Assembly (NCBI GenBank): GCA_963682055.1
Contig: OY821748.1
Location: 4,498,343 to 4,562,342 of the forward strand
DNA: 64,000 nucleotides
DNA from: Primula veris
Taxonomy: Eukaryota > Streptophyta > Magnoliopsida > Ericales > Primulaceae
Direction: 5' to 3'
Every line of letters starts with the position of its first letter. Within the stretch, counting starts at the first letter, position 1. The notes beneath the pieces were generated by a model. The model did no database searches. It was not told where the DNA came from and saw only the letters and a list, made by a program, of their open reading frames with translations. A program made the translations under genes and the position numbers. Shown here one piece after another: positions 1 to 11,600 of this stretch.

Positions 1-819
1 CCGTGGCCCCGGGGGGAAAGAAGTTCCTCCTCATGGTCACCGATTACTTCTCAAAGTGGGTGGAGGCCGTGGCCTTAGCAAAAATCACAGAGGCCGAAGT
101 GATACGTTTCCTCTGGAGAGACGTGATCACCAGATTCGGAATCCCCTACTCAATCGTCGCGGACAATGGGGGACAGTTCACCGGGGACAAATTAAAAACG
201 ATGTATGCAAAGTATCACATCAAGAACTACTATTCGACCCCATCGTACCCCCAATGCAACGGACAAGCCGAGGTATCAAACAAGACCGTGCTCGACGGAA
301 TCAAGAAGAGGCTAGACGAGTCCAAAGGACGATGGGCTGCAGAGCTGCATCACGTCCTTTGGGCCTACCGAACGACGAGAAGACGGGGCACTCAACACAC
401 CCTATAGCCTCACTTACGGAATGGAAGCCATCATCCCGTTAGAAATCGGGCTTCCTTCTCTGAGGACGGACATGGTGGAAAACGGGCTTAATGAAAAGAT
501 GATGGGGCTAGAGCTGGACTACGCCGAAGAAAGAAGGGAGGTTGCGGCCATCCGTAACGCCGAATATAAAAACGAGCTGGGGCGTTCTTATAACAAAAGA
601 GTGAACGCCAGACGTTTCCAAGACGAAGACCTCGTGTTACGAAAAGTAAACAACAACACCAGGATACAGTCCGACGGCAAGCTAGGCCCCAATTGGGAAG
701 GCCCCTATCGAATCCTCGGTGCAGTAGGGAACGGGGCCTACCTGTTGGGTCATCTTCCCAACGACGTCCCGGTGGACCGACCTTGGAACGTCAACAACCT
801 AAGGAAGTACTACCAGTAG
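1..819 (+). pseudogene. Retrotransposon integrase C-terminal part, frameshifted (copy A)
   Basis: The frame enters in mid-integrase at a segment equivalent to about residue 1300 of the copy B polyprotein and includes the second Asp (ADNGGQF) and the Glu (GQAEVSNK) of the DDE triad. Compared with copy B, two bases are missing near position 396, giving a stop at 405-407; the rest of the C-terminal domain resumes in another frame from about 408 to the stop at 817-819. The tail ends in the NNLRKYYQ motif typical of Tat/Athila integrases, with no chromodomain. Integrase would normally join element cDNA to the host chromosome; here it is broken. Confidence 0.9.
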
Positions 820-920
820 GGCTCGGCCTTTATGACTTTGTGTAAATAAGAATGTGGTGTAAATTTATGCCTGCGGGCTTTATAAATAAAAACTGCTGTT
901 ATTTCAGTTCATAATTTTCT

Positions 921-1306
921 ATGTGTTTCAGAACACGAGCCTATACGGCACCCCGGTTCATATTTACTTGAATTTTTCAGTTCATTTAAAGTTTCTATGT
1001 GTTTCAGAACACGAGCCTATACGGCACCCCGGTTCATATTTACTTGAATTTTTCAGTTCATTTAAAGTTTCTAAGTGTTTCAGAACACGAGCCTATACGG
1101 CACCCCGGTTCATAGTTACTTGAATTTTTCAGTTCATTTAAAATTTCTAAGTGTTTCAGAACACGAACCTATACGGCACCCCGGTTCATAGTTACTTGAA
1201 TTTTTCAGTTCATTTAAATTCTCCAAGTGTTTCAGAACACGAGCCTATACGGCACCCCGGTTCATATTTACTTGAATTTTTCAGTTCATTTAAATTCTCT
1301 ATGTGT
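921..1306. repeat. 76-bp minisatellite, five units (copy A)
   Basis: Five units begin at 921, 997, 1073, 1149 and 1225, with a truncated sixth at 1301; the period is 76 bp. Each unit contains 'cagaacacgagcctatacgg' followed by a stretch ending in 'ttcagttcattta'. The array sits between the pol stop codon and the 3' end of the antisense gene. Because 76 is not a multiple of three, the short open frames crossing it are artefacts. Tandem repeats in the 3' untranslated region are known for Tat/Ogre-type elements. Confidence 0.95.
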
Positions 1307-1542
1307 TACTTCGGTTTGCAAGCTATGAGTTGTATAAAACAAGCGCCCCAACGCCGAAGCATTATGGCCCACTCATTTGGGAGCATGTATACAATGTATA
1401 AATCACAACGGAAGTATAGAAGTAAAACACAGAAGAATAAAAGACAAGTCCAAAATCGTTTTTTCATTTCATTCAATGGAAAGCTATTACATGCTAAGTA
1501 CAAAAAAGGAAACTACATTGAAAACAAAAGCCTAAATCTACC

Positions 1543-4213
1543 CTAGTTCTGGCTAGCTCCGTCCTCTTCGTCCGAGAGAGCTCGAGGAGTCAAAGGCACC
1601 ACATCCGGAATGGGAGCTGAGGGGACGGGAACGATAATATTTTCTACGTTCCATACCGGGTGATCCGGTCCCGCCCTCATGAAGGCAGCCGCCTCAGACC
1701 ACCCTTCGACGTAGAAGGAGTTGAAGTCCTGTGTCTTTTGGGCCCAGGCAGCATTCAGCTCGGCCTGGCCAGTCTGGACCGCCGCCTTTATTCTGTCGGT
1801 TACACCAGCCTCAGCCTCTCTCAGGGCTGCCTCCGCAGCCTGGGCACGCTCCTCGGCCTCCGTTTTGGCCTTCACGGCTTCGACCCTTCGAGCCTCAACC
1901 GTGGCGTTGAGGCCCTCAGCTTTCTCCGCCCTGAGTTGGGCCTCCTCAGACCTTTTCTGGGCCTCCTCCGCCCTTTTTTGGGCCTCCTCCACGAGCTTGG
2001 CACTAGCCTCTGCCTTCGTGGCCCATGACCTCACCAGCTGGCCTTGATGGTAGACATATTGATTCATCATCAAATAGGCCTACAAGGGAAAAATCAAAAC
2101 ACTTAGCAAAAATATGCGGGAAGAATGTGAAAACATACAAAATAGACTCTACACGTACCTGAGGTATCATGGCCATGGCCGATGCCATGGAGGATGCGAG
2201 GTCACGACCTCGGTGATCAGCCTCGACGCTTTGCTGCTGGAGCGCAGCCAAAGCTAGTAACCCGGCAGATGGGTGAGCCTCCATGATGCTCTTCACACCC
2301 GTGGCCGCCTTCACCTCCTCGGGCGTCTGCACAGGCATCCTGTGGGTCGGGGAGGCAGTACTGGAGCTTGAGCCTTGAGTAGGGCCTTGAGCAAGGCCCG
2401 ACGTCCCTTTGGGCCCCTCCACGACCTCAACCGCGGATGGGTTGCTCCCACCGACCTTGGTCCTCTTTTCCCCTTGGAGGGACTTCGTCCCCTCCGCCTT
2501 TCTCTTCCCAAGAAGGGCCTTGCGGGCCAGCCGATCGAGTCTGGCCTGGGCTGCCAAATCGTCCGGGCCAGCCGACTGAGGCAGGATCGCCACTTCCCTC
2601 TCCCCTGTCACCACCACATCCCTCTCCTCGGCCTCGACCTCGACCACTACCCCCTCGGGCTCTCCCGTCTCAGCAACCTTTTCGACCGCCCCTTCTTCTT
2701 CTTCGCCACACCCAACCTCAGCCACCTCAGCTACCTCATCCTCGGCAGCTATCTCTTCCACCCCCGCCTCCTCCTCAGCCTCTTCATCTGCCTCCTCCTC
2801 CTCGTCAGAACAGACTACCTATACAGGCCATATAAGAAAGGAGTTAGAGAAATTAGAGAAATTAACTAAATCCAGCTAAGTGTAAAAACGAAGATTTGAG
2901 AAAAACAAGAAGTGACTTACTCTGGTCCTTGAGGTGCCCAAGGCCGGCCCGGAGGGTTCTGCCTCAGATGGGCTATCTTCTAATCGTAGGGGGCTCCCCA
3001 CAGCGGGCTCCCTAGAGCTCAAGGGGAGAACCTCTGTCAGAGGCTTCCCATGCACATCAATATAGGTACGGATACCGTCCGCCCCCACCCGGTAGTGAAG
3101 GACGGTACCATCAGACCGGGTCTCAAAGTGAACCCCGGCCGTTGAAGGAGCGAAGGAGACCACCGTCGCCGCCTTCGCCTTACTGCCTGTCTTCAGCTTT
3201 GGCTTCGAAGCCTTCTTCGCCACATGCTCCAGACCCCTGGGAGGGAGGGCTGCCTCGGTACCTTCAACCACCTTGGGAGGGAGGGTCGACTCCAGACCCT
3301 TCTCCTTCTCCCACCTTTCCCTGGAGTATCCCACAGGACAGAAGGTCCTGTGGGGCCACTTGAAGCTGTTCCCCTTGCAGGAGGTGGGGGAGCCACAGAT
3401 TAGCAGGCGTTCCGCATCGCGTGCCCCCACGTCGGTCCCATTCGGACCCCACCAATTAAGGGCCACCTCCAACGACTGTATGTTGGGTTCGCCCAGGCCC
3501 CCAAGCTTAGAGGCCACGGTGAATTTATTTTCCTTGGTGCTCAGCACCCTCCCCGGCCTGGTCGGGAGAGTTAGGTCGTCACGGAGGAGCCAGGGGCCCT
3601 CCACCACGACCACGTCTTGTGTGTAACCCCGATTCGAATCGGAGTTACCCGTGATCAGCTGATTATGAGACCGGCACCTCAGGTAGGGCTGCCGGCTCTT
3701 AGATTGGGAGCTTGGCTCGGTCTGCAAAAATTCGTAGCAGGCCAAGAGCTCCCTAAGCCCCAATGGTTCCGGGATGGCCGGGCCCAACAAGGCACTTAGG
3801 GCCTCCATTCCGGCGCAGATGCGGTGCGCTTGCAGAGGCCACTGGCACGGAAGAGTCTGCGTCCAGGCGCAGAGCTCCGCCAGTAGCTCCGGAATGGGGA
3901 GGTGGGTGCCCCCGTATAGAAGAGTAGAGAGGGAGAGAGTTACCATACTCTTGGGATCAGCCACGATCCCGTTCATCTCGTCCGAGGTCGCACAGGTCCG
4001 AAGTCGGAACTCCTCCCCTATGCCGCAGAGTTGACGAAACTCGTCTAGGTCAGGCCCGTGCTGCCTGACCATGATACTGTTGTCGTTTACTGCTACGGAG
4101 ATGGCTGGGTCGATAACCATCGCCCGGAATGGCAAGGCGTTTGCCATCACCTCAAGGCGCCGTGGTTGCGGGGCAACCATCGGGCCTTTTCCGGCTCCGT
4201 GTTTGATAACCAT
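1543..4213 (-). CDS. Spliced antisense ORF of Tat element, copy A (829 aa predicted)
   Basis: Three exons on the - strand, by comparison with copy B and visible GT-AG sites: 4213-2921, 2818-2159 and 2079-1543. The lengths 1293, 660 and 537 nt are all multiples of three, so both introns are phase 0. The first ~330 residues are well conserved with copy B (about 84% identical over the first 138 by eye), with runs such as GPDLDEFRQLCG and LLAELCAWTQTLPCQWPLQA. The middle is acidic and low complexity, followed by Ala/Glu-rich coiled coil and a conserved C-terminal block (FNSFYVEGWSEAAAFMR). I infer kinship with the antisense ORFs of Tat elements such as Grande and RIRE2, sometimes labelled 'putative gypsy type transposon' domain. 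Its function is unknown. Confidence 0.82.
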
Positions 4214-4324
4214 GATGGTTGGTTGGTTGGTGAAATCTCCTAAGTATGAAGGAAGAGAGAGAATGGTTTGCTGTGAAAATTTTAGAGAGAGGTTGAGAAA
4301 GTGAAAATGAATTTTCACTGAGGG

Positions 4325-4332
4325 TATTTATA
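4325..4332 (-). promoter_or_regulatory. TATA box of the antisense gene, copy A
   Basis: On the - strand the sequence reads TATAAATA, 112 bases upstream of the antisense ATG at 4213. Copy B has the same octamer at almost the same distance, inside a conserved block, which supports a real core promoter independent of the LTR. Confidence 0.6.
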
Positions 4333-4437
4333 GACCCCCACCAGAAGATGAAAAGACATTTACCAGAAGGTGAAAAGGCAGAACGGCCCATTACACAAAC
4401 TCCCACAAATGACAGCCGCCACTCAACCCACGCCCTC

Positions 4438-4566
4438 CACGTGTACAGTAAGGAGAGGTCGTCTGCCAAGTGTCACCCTTCAGCCGTTTTGGCATTAATG
4501 ACATTGGAGAAACTGAAAAGACGGAGGCGGCGCCTCATAAATTACAAAACTGGCATGCTCCACGTG
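4438..4566 (-). promoter_or_regulatory. CACGTG boxes upstream of the antisense gene, copy A
   Basis: Palindromic CACGTG hexamers occur at 4438-4443 and 4561-4566, with a decayed third (cacgta) near 4590. They correspond to three CACGTG boxes in the same place in copy B. CACGTG is the core of the G-box/ABRE, bound by bZIP and bHLH factors in plants. Activity is inferred. Confidence 0.45.
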
Positions 4567-4724
4567 TAAGAAATCCATGTATGGTTGAACACGTATCAAG
4601 AGACGAGTCACGCCGAGGTGCCTCTAGACAGCCAAATATAAAGACGAAATGACCGGAGCCCCCGTAAAGTGAGGAAGGTACTCACCGACATTGTCACTAA
4701 CGACGACTCCGGACAGGGAGCTAT

Positions 4725-5417
4725 TGGCGAGGGAATGTCAGTGTCCCCTCGTCCGGACCGATATCACCACGGAAACAAACAAACCGGGGCCCTATACAGT
4801 GGATGTCTCACCACCCCGGCTCATTACCAAACGGGGTGAAGCTAGGCCGGCCCAAAGAAGCGTATCGAGTACGCTTCACCAATTAACGCTGCTGCTCCCC
4901 TAGGGGACCCTCCTGGCGTTTCATCGACGTGGCCCAATCACAGGTCACCTCCCTGTGGGCCCCGGAAGAACACAGTACCCTTGTCAGAGTCATAAATGAC
5001 ATGACGCCGTTGGATCAACATCTTACAGTACAGTGATCCAAGGGCTAATACGCCTCTGATCACACTATAAATACCCCCACTAATACCACTTAGAGGGGGG
5101 ACACAAAGACAGAGAGGAGAGATAAAGCTTAAACAACCCGGACCCCCTGAACACTATCTGTACCACTCGATACAACGACCTGTAACCGGCCCGGTCCCTC
5201 ATCCTTAATTATATTCCTACTTTCAGTTAACACCGATACTGACTTGATCGTTGGAGAGGGAAAACCTGGTACCAACCCCGGGCCCCTGTTTGTTTCTTGC
5301 GCAGGCACGAAGGCCACCTCATCACAATAGCCGACGTAAACTACTCCGGATACCGCGGAAGATCGGAGCCGACGCGAATTGATTAAGCCGAGCTTGGGAA
5401 GAAAATCAGGCTCGCCA
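4725..5417 (+). repeat. 3' LTR of copy A (693 bp)
   Basis: The LTR begins TGGCGAGGG and ends CTCGCCA, the same termini as the copy B LTRs. A TATA box (TATAAATA) lies at 5066-5073, followed by a pyrimidine/purine-rich leader. The polypurine tract just upstream is weak (acagggag). Confidence 0.92.
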
Positions 5418-5454
5418 TCTAGACCCTTAAGCAATTAGGCGTTAGGGCATTGTA

Positions 5455-5545
5455 TAATATATATATATATACACACAGACACACACGCACATATATATAT
5501 ATATATACTCCATATGGTATATATACATAAATATATGTATTTATA
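5455..5545. repeat. AT/AC-rich microsatellite
   Basis: Runs of TA and CA dinucleotides with interruptions lie directly downstream of copy A. A related (TA)n tract continues at 5626-5665. No gene is visible in it. Confidence 0.85.
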
Positions 5546-5561
5546 CATATATAAATAGTAC

Positions 5562-5613
5562 CTGGAAAAGGAGCTGCGAGGGAGGATGAGCCGGAGGAGA
5601 TGATAAGTGAGCC
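5562..5613 (-). pseudogene. Duplicated 3' end of the BTB exon 1 with splice donor
   Basis: On the - strand this ~52-bp stretch encodes YHLLRLILPRSSFSR followed by a GT donor. It is a diverged copy of the end of the BTB/POZ exon 1 at 5973-6030 (YHLHRLILSRSSFFR plus GT donor). It lies where intron 1 of that gene would be. It has no start and no preceding acceptor that I can see, so it is a remnant and not an exon. Confidence 0.7.
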
Positions 5614-5972
5614 TTTTAAACATTATATATATACATACATACATATATATATAATATATGCATATATGTATTTATACAACTTAATACAAAACTTTGTAAA
5701 TTACCTAGTACTTACAAAACCCATCTACCAATTTCAATAAAAAAAACACCTTTCGAACAAAATAAACTTAAAACAGGAGTATATAATAAACAAACAAAAT
5801 TCAAAAAAATGGATTTAACCCATTTCTTATAAAGTTCCACTGAAGGGATGATGATCAGTAAGCTTGGATCAACATCAATGATATGAAATTAATCCACCAC
5901 ACCTTATTTTGTTCTAAATGCGAGTCTAGCTACAAATTAAGCGATCAGATATATATATATAAAAATAGGTAC

Positions 5973-6247
5973 CTGAAGAAAGAGCTACGAGAAAGGATGA
6001 GGCGGTGAAGATGATAAGCCGACCCCATAGCGGTAACAACTACGTCGGAGAATGCGCCATTATTGAAACCCTCCGCCTGGACATGGTCGCATAACGAGGC
6101 CAGGTTACAGTCCACCGCTCGTAATTCGCCGCTGGTACGGTCGTTTTCCTCCGGAGAAGTTTCCGGAGCGGCGGCGGTGGGGTTGGTTCTGACTCCGGTG
6201 ACGGCGTAGAGGCGCTGCATCGGGTGCTGCGTCGGCGGAGGCTCCAT
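5973..6247 (-). CDS. BTB/POZ-domain protein, exon 1 only
   Basis: The exon opens at an ATG at 6247 and encodes about 91 residues. A Pro/Ala-rich N-terminus is followed by the start of a BTB/POZ fold (FSDVVVTAMGSAYHLHRLIL then SRSSFFR). The exon ends at a good donor, AG|GTACCT, at 5972. BTB proteins usually act as substrate adaptors of CUL3 ubiquitin ligases or as transcriptional co-regulators; the subfamily cannot be settled from one exon. The rest of the gene should lie to the left, but retrotransposon copy A begins 556 bp downstream and further exons are not in the window. The gene is therefore either split by a very large intron containing the element, or disrupted. Confidence 0.7.
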
Positions 6248-7430
6248 CGCCGGTGTAAAGAGAGAAAGGTTTTGTTTGGTACTTTTTGGAAAATGAGAGT
6301 GGAATTTGTAATTACTCCGCATTTTGATTGGATAAATTTTAACTTTTTATTTTTTATCCGACGCTACACGACACCGATACCGATACGACACCGATACCGA
6401 TACGAGGGTATAACTCGGATTAACATTTTGAGCCTGTGTTTTACATCGTGTTATTTACCGTGGTTACAAAGCTTATTTTTTACTAAAAAAAATAGCATTT
6501 TCCATAAATTACTAAGGTTCACCTATTTGTCTAATGGACCTTCCATCCATGTACTTGCATCTTAAAAATGTAGTATACGATCATTTAATAATATAGGATT
6601 TTATTTTTCAATATATGCTATATATGCATTTTTTTAAAAAGTTGAGAATCGTGGTAATATAGTAGAATAATGATATAAATTCTACAAGTGTATAATTTTG
6701 ATCCAGTTGTTATAAAACATGTCAACTAGTAGTTCATATTAAGCCGACGTATTTATACAAATTCATATGGTTTCCATATTAAAAAGTTATCGAATTTAAC
6801 TCGTTTGTTAAAGAGTAGTCGTGTACATTAATCTTTAAAGTATGTCATCACTATAAAGATCATAAGAACGTATGAGGCGTGTCGAACACCCCGTTACGAC
6901 CTTTGAAAAATTTGTTTTTTTAAAATATCGTCTACCATAGTTACCTAAAACTCGTCTTCCTTCTAATAGATCGCGTTTTCTACTCTCTGCTTTTCGTTCC
7001 CTTATATTTTATGTATAAATTTTAGTTATATTTTTTCATATTTCTTGATACCGTTACGTGTCAAATATATGGGTAATTCCTTGTATCAAAAAAGATAAAA
7101 ATAAAAACTCAGATAATAGTGATATTCAAGTATACTTAGGTGTACGGAAGCTCTGTGCGCTTCTTGTTACTAGTAATATTATTTGTTACTAGTAAGATCG
7201 TAAGAGAGAGATGATTTGATACACCTAACTATAACCGAATATTACTAGTAACAATACCAATAGATAAATCTTTTATTATGAATATAATATTAGAATTCGG
7301 TATCATTTATTAAAATTATATAGGTCAATTAAACTGGGGTACATATCGTTTGTAAAATAAAGTAACGACAAATAATTAAATAATTAGTGTAATTAACTAT
7401 TATAATAGTAGGATTATAATCATCCCCAAT
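6248..7430. other. Intergenic, BTB to PPR
   Basis: AT-rich DNA without a supportable gene; it should hold the BTB promoter. At 6369-6402 a 17-bp unit (cgacaccgataccgata) is tandemly repeated twice. At 7164-7180 and 7238-7254 there is a perfect 17-bp inverted repeat (ttgttactagtaatatt). Confidence 0.7.
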
Positions 7431-7443
7431 TAAACCCTCAGAT

Positions 7444-7452
7444 AAACCCTAA
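7444..7452 (+). promoter_or_regulatory. Telo-box (AAACCCTAA) near the PPR transcription start
   Basis: AAACCCTAA followed by C/T-rich leader sequence and a donor-like ATTG|GTAAGA at 7635 suggests the start of a 5' untranslated exon of the PPR gene. Telo-boxes are common near transcription starts of plant genes for translation and organelle biogenesis. Confidence 0.4.
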
Positions 7453-7932
7453 GCCAAATTTCCCCTTCACTCTACTCTCATTCTATAATTCACCTCATTT
7501 ATATCCACATCACACACAAACATATATATATATATATATATAATTGCATATTTATTGGCTATTGAGCTGTGATTCACTCTGATATCTTCCTCTCATTGGT
7601 TCCTGATTTGGCTGCCCAAAAAAAGAAGGAATTGGTAAGAAATCATAATTAAAAAAAAATGTTTTTTTTACATGCCCATGTTATAAAGATTAAATCTTTT
7701 GCGTACCCATTACTCATTAAAAGATAATTTTATAGAAATTCCCATTTTTTTTAAATACCTCGCTTGTTACAGTTCAACAGATTGAGTGATATGAGATTGA
7801 GATTGTTTAGATGATTTATTGTTATTAATATTAGTATTATTATATTAACCTTAGTAATCAGGTGATCTTGTAGATGAATTTTAGGATTAAGCTACCGACT
7901 ACCCACCAAGGGTTAATTTTTAATGTTCAGAA

Positions 7933-8145
7933 GAGGGCTTGTTTGCTAGTGGCTTTTAAGCTCAGCTTATTTGAGAATTTTCTTACAGGATGCACTGCAT
8001 TTGGTTAGCCAGCTTAAAAGCCGATTTTTTCCAGTGTAATGTCTGAGAAAGGCAGAATCGTTTAAGCTGGATGAACCTAGCTTTTCAGTCTTTTATAAGC
8101 CAACTTGTTTTCTTATAGGTTGCTGCCAAACAAACTTAGGTGTAG
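7933..8145. mobile_element. Possible MITE remnant in the PPR leader region
   Basis: The ends resemble each other as inverted copies (gggcttgtttg on the left, caaacaaacttag on the right), as in PIF/hAT-type MITEs. No clean target duplication was found, so this is tentative. Confidence 0.3.
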
Positions 8146-8614
8146 AGTTTTTTTTTATATATACATATGCAGATCGATTTATGGATTGAAAATATATTGA
8201 TTTTGGACTCTATTTGTTTGAAGGAATGCTGATGTGATGTGCTTGAAGAAGTCTACCGATGGTGAAAAGGATCAAGAGCCGAATGAACGTATAAGCAGCT
8301 CTGACTTGCAAATATGAGGGATATTATAAGAAACCAAGGTATTAATACCTAGAGTTTTATGTCATTGTAACTGTATTTGATATCTAGGGTCCAGTGCTAA
8401 CCCTTAAACTCTTTTATTATTATTTTTTTCGATCTTGAATTATTAATTTAACATAAGAAAATCGAGTCTTTAGAAGTCGGCTAGATTTCCGCCCAAATAT
8501 CAACAGAGCCTGAATTTGAAGAATCGCAAACATAGCAGACATGTAATTACAAGCTGCAGTTCACATATTTGTTCGTACAGATTTGTTGATGAATATTCTA
8601 TATTTATTTCACAG

Positions 8615-11600
8615 GACTTATAAGCCACTTCTCTCCAAAATGTTACTCCAAGCTCGTATTTCCTATTAAATTTTTGTCCTCAATCAACGAGCCCCATAAT
8701 CAAGATTGTCTGCCAAACCTACTTACTCAAAAGAAGGATTCCTCACAAAACCTAGGAGAGGAGAAAAACAGAATTAACAGGGTGTGTCATATTTTAGAGA
8801 GTGGACCTTGGGGACCTTCAGTTGAAAAAGCACTTTGTGATAATGATGAAAAACCTCAAACAGAGTTAGTAATAGGAGTCTTGCGGGGGCTTAAGGATGC
8901 TAATTTAGCAATAAATTATTTTCGATGGGCCGAGACAAAAACAAACCAAGCGCATCCTCCAGAAGCATATAATTCCCTTCTCATGGTAATGGCTGCAAAT
9001 AAAAGTTTTGAGAATATGGAACCAATTTTAGAAGAAATGGCCCTTGCGGGATTTGGCCCGACTAGTAGAACATGCATTGAAATTGTTTTAAGTTGTATAA
9101 ATTCACGAAAAATCCGTCAAGGCTATGATTTTATCCAATCCATGAGAAAATTCAAATTTCGGCCTGCGTTTTCAGCTTATACGACTCTTATTGGCGCTTT
9201 ATCTTCAGTTCACGAGCCTGATCTCATGCTCTCTCTCTTCCTTCAAATGCAAGAGTTGGGTTACGAAGTGAGTGTTCATTTGTTCACAACTCTTATTCGT
9301 ATGTTAGCCAAAGAGGGTCGTGTCGATTCTGCTATTTCTCTGTTAGACGAGATGAAAAGCAATTGTTATCAACCCGATATTGTTCTTTACAATGTATGTA
9401 TCGATAGTTTTGGTAAAGCGGGGAAGGTGGATATGGCTTGGAAGTTTTTTCACGAGTTGAAAGTGAAAGGCCTTAAGCCCGATGATGTCACATACACAAG
9501 CATGATCGGTGTTTTGTGTAGATGTAATAAGCTAAACGAAGCTGTGGAGCTATTTGAGGAAATGGAACTAAATAAATCCGTGCCATGTGCGTATGCGTAT
9601 AACACTATGATAATGGGATATGGCTCGGCGGGAAAATTCGAAGAGGCCTATAATTTACTCGAGAGACAAAGACAAAAGGGTAGTATTCCTAGTGTAATTG
9701 CATATAATTGTATTCTCACTTGTCTCGGTAGAAAAGGTATGGTAGATGAAGCTTTAAGAATATTTGATGAAATGAAAAAGGACGCAACCCCAACTATATC
9801 GACTTATAATATTCTTACAGACATGCTTTGTAAGGCTGGGAAAGTTGATGATGCTTATGAAATTCAAGCTACGATGAAAGAAGTTGGATTGTCCCGAAAT
9901 ATTTCAACCACGAATATTATGATCGATCGGCTCTGCAAGAGTCAAAGAGTTGACAAAGCTTACTCGATTTTTGAAAAATTAGATCATCGAGTTTGTAAAC
10001 CAAATGCAGTCACTTTTTGCTCGTTGATAGATGGATTGGGTAGAATTAATAAATTAGATGATGCTTATAAGATTTATGAACAGATGTTAGATTCTGTTCA
10101 TGTTATTGACGCTGTAGTCTATACATCTCTAGTTAGGAACTTTTTTAAGTGTGGTCGAAATGTTGATGGGCACAAAATCTACAAAGAAATGGTACGGAAT
10201 GGCGTATCTCCCGACCTTATTTTTATGAATACTTATATGGACTGTGTATTTAAAGCGGGTGAAATTGAGAAAGGGAGGGCTTTATTTGAGGAAATTAAGG
10301 CTAGGGGGTTGGTTCCAGATGTGCGAAGCTATTCTATATTAATTCACGGCTTTATTAAGGCAGGGCTTGCTAATAAAACTTATGAGTTGTTCCATGCTAT
10401 GAAGGAACAAGGAATCGTTTTGGACACCTATGCCTACAATACTGTTATCGACGGTTTCTGCAAATCAGGTATAGATTGTCGTTATCAACATTTAGATAGT
10501 GAATTTTTTTAGCCAATTTGGGTTAAAAATGCGGTTCAAATCATAGAACTTAATAAAATTGTAAATACAGCATGTACTCCTTAATTTTTTGCATTTAAAA
10601 AGGGCAAACTATCATGAACATCGCCTTTTTTTTTTAATGTTTGTCCATTTCTCCCGCATTTTGTAACGAGACCTTCGCACATAAGGAGAGTATCCTTTTC
10701 TTAAACTTGAATCTGTTTTTTATAGTTCTTATTCATGTATTTGTATGTAATTGTCTTTTTCTTTTGCTGAAGAAGTAATTTCCCATGATAAAGTGATATT
10801 TTTAATTTTACGATACAATTATTTTTAGCGGTTTTGGCAACTTTGTAGGTAAGGTCAACCAAGCTTACCAGCTTTTGGAGGAAATGAAGGTGAAGGGCTA
10901 CCCACCTACAGTTGTGACCTATGGTTCTGTTATAGATGGGCTTTGTAAAATTGATAGGCTCGATGAAGCTTACATGCTTTTCGAAGAAGCAAAATCGATG
11001 AGCATTGATCTTAATGTAGTTGTGTATAGCAGTCTTGTTGATGGTTTTGGCAAGGTTGGTAGAATTGACGAAGCTTATTTAATAATGGAAGAGTTGATGC
11101 AAAAAGGACTAACACCAAATGTATATACGTATAATTGTTTGCTCGATGCGTTGGTAAAAGCCGAGGAAATAAATGAAGCCCTTGTGTGCTTTAACTCAAT
11201 GAAAGAATTCAAATGCAAACCAAATACCTATACATATAGCATTCTAATTAATGGTCTATGTCGAGTTCGGAAGTTCAACAAGGCTTTTGTGTTTTGGCAA
11301 GAGATGAAGAAAGAAGGCATGAATCCAAACACTGTCACTTACACAACAATGATATCGGGGTTAGCAAGATCAGGCAACATATTTGAAGCTAATGGGCTGT
11401 TTGAAAAGTTCAAAGCGAATGGGGGTGTACCAGATTCAGGGTGCTACAATACGATGATAGAGGGTTTGAGTATAGCAAATAAGGCGAGTGAAGCTTTTTC
11501 GTTATTTGAAGAGACTAGGAGAAAAGGTTGTAATATATATACGAAAACTTGTGTTGTTTTATTAGATGCTTTGCATAAGGCTGAATGCCTCGAGGAGGCC

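Larger units (their letters stand above)
1..5417 (+). mobile_element. Tat-lineage Ty3/gypsy LTR retrotransposon, copy A (5' part outside window)
   Basis: Partial element reading left to right: the end of integrase, a 76-bp tandem array, a three-exon antisense gene on the - strand, then the 3' LTR (4725-5417). The order and protein content match copy B at 12332-23410, which is complete. The LTRs of A and B differ visibly throughout, by eye roughly one base in five, so they are related subfamilies and not recent sister copies. The base following the LTR begins 'tctag', the expected place for a 5-bp target duplication, but the partner lies outside the window. The integrase is frameshifted, so this copy cannot make a normal polyprotein. 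Confidence 0.93.

Noticed and set aside
923..1546. Open frames across the 76-bp arrays (also 16386-16952) giving repeated peptides such as SEHEPIRHPGS
   Set aside because: They arise from a non-coding tandem repeat whose period is not a multiple of three; the peptide repeats only mirror the DNA repeat.
3617..3640. 'gattcgaatcgg' resembling a tRNA B-box
   Set aside because: It lies in a conserved coding block of the antisense gene and no cloverleaf arms surround it. No tRNA gene was found in the window.
10460..10512. PPR reading frame ending at 10512 as a natural or premature stop
   Set aside because: GT-AG splicing at 10469/10848 restores the conserved repeat sequence exactly.
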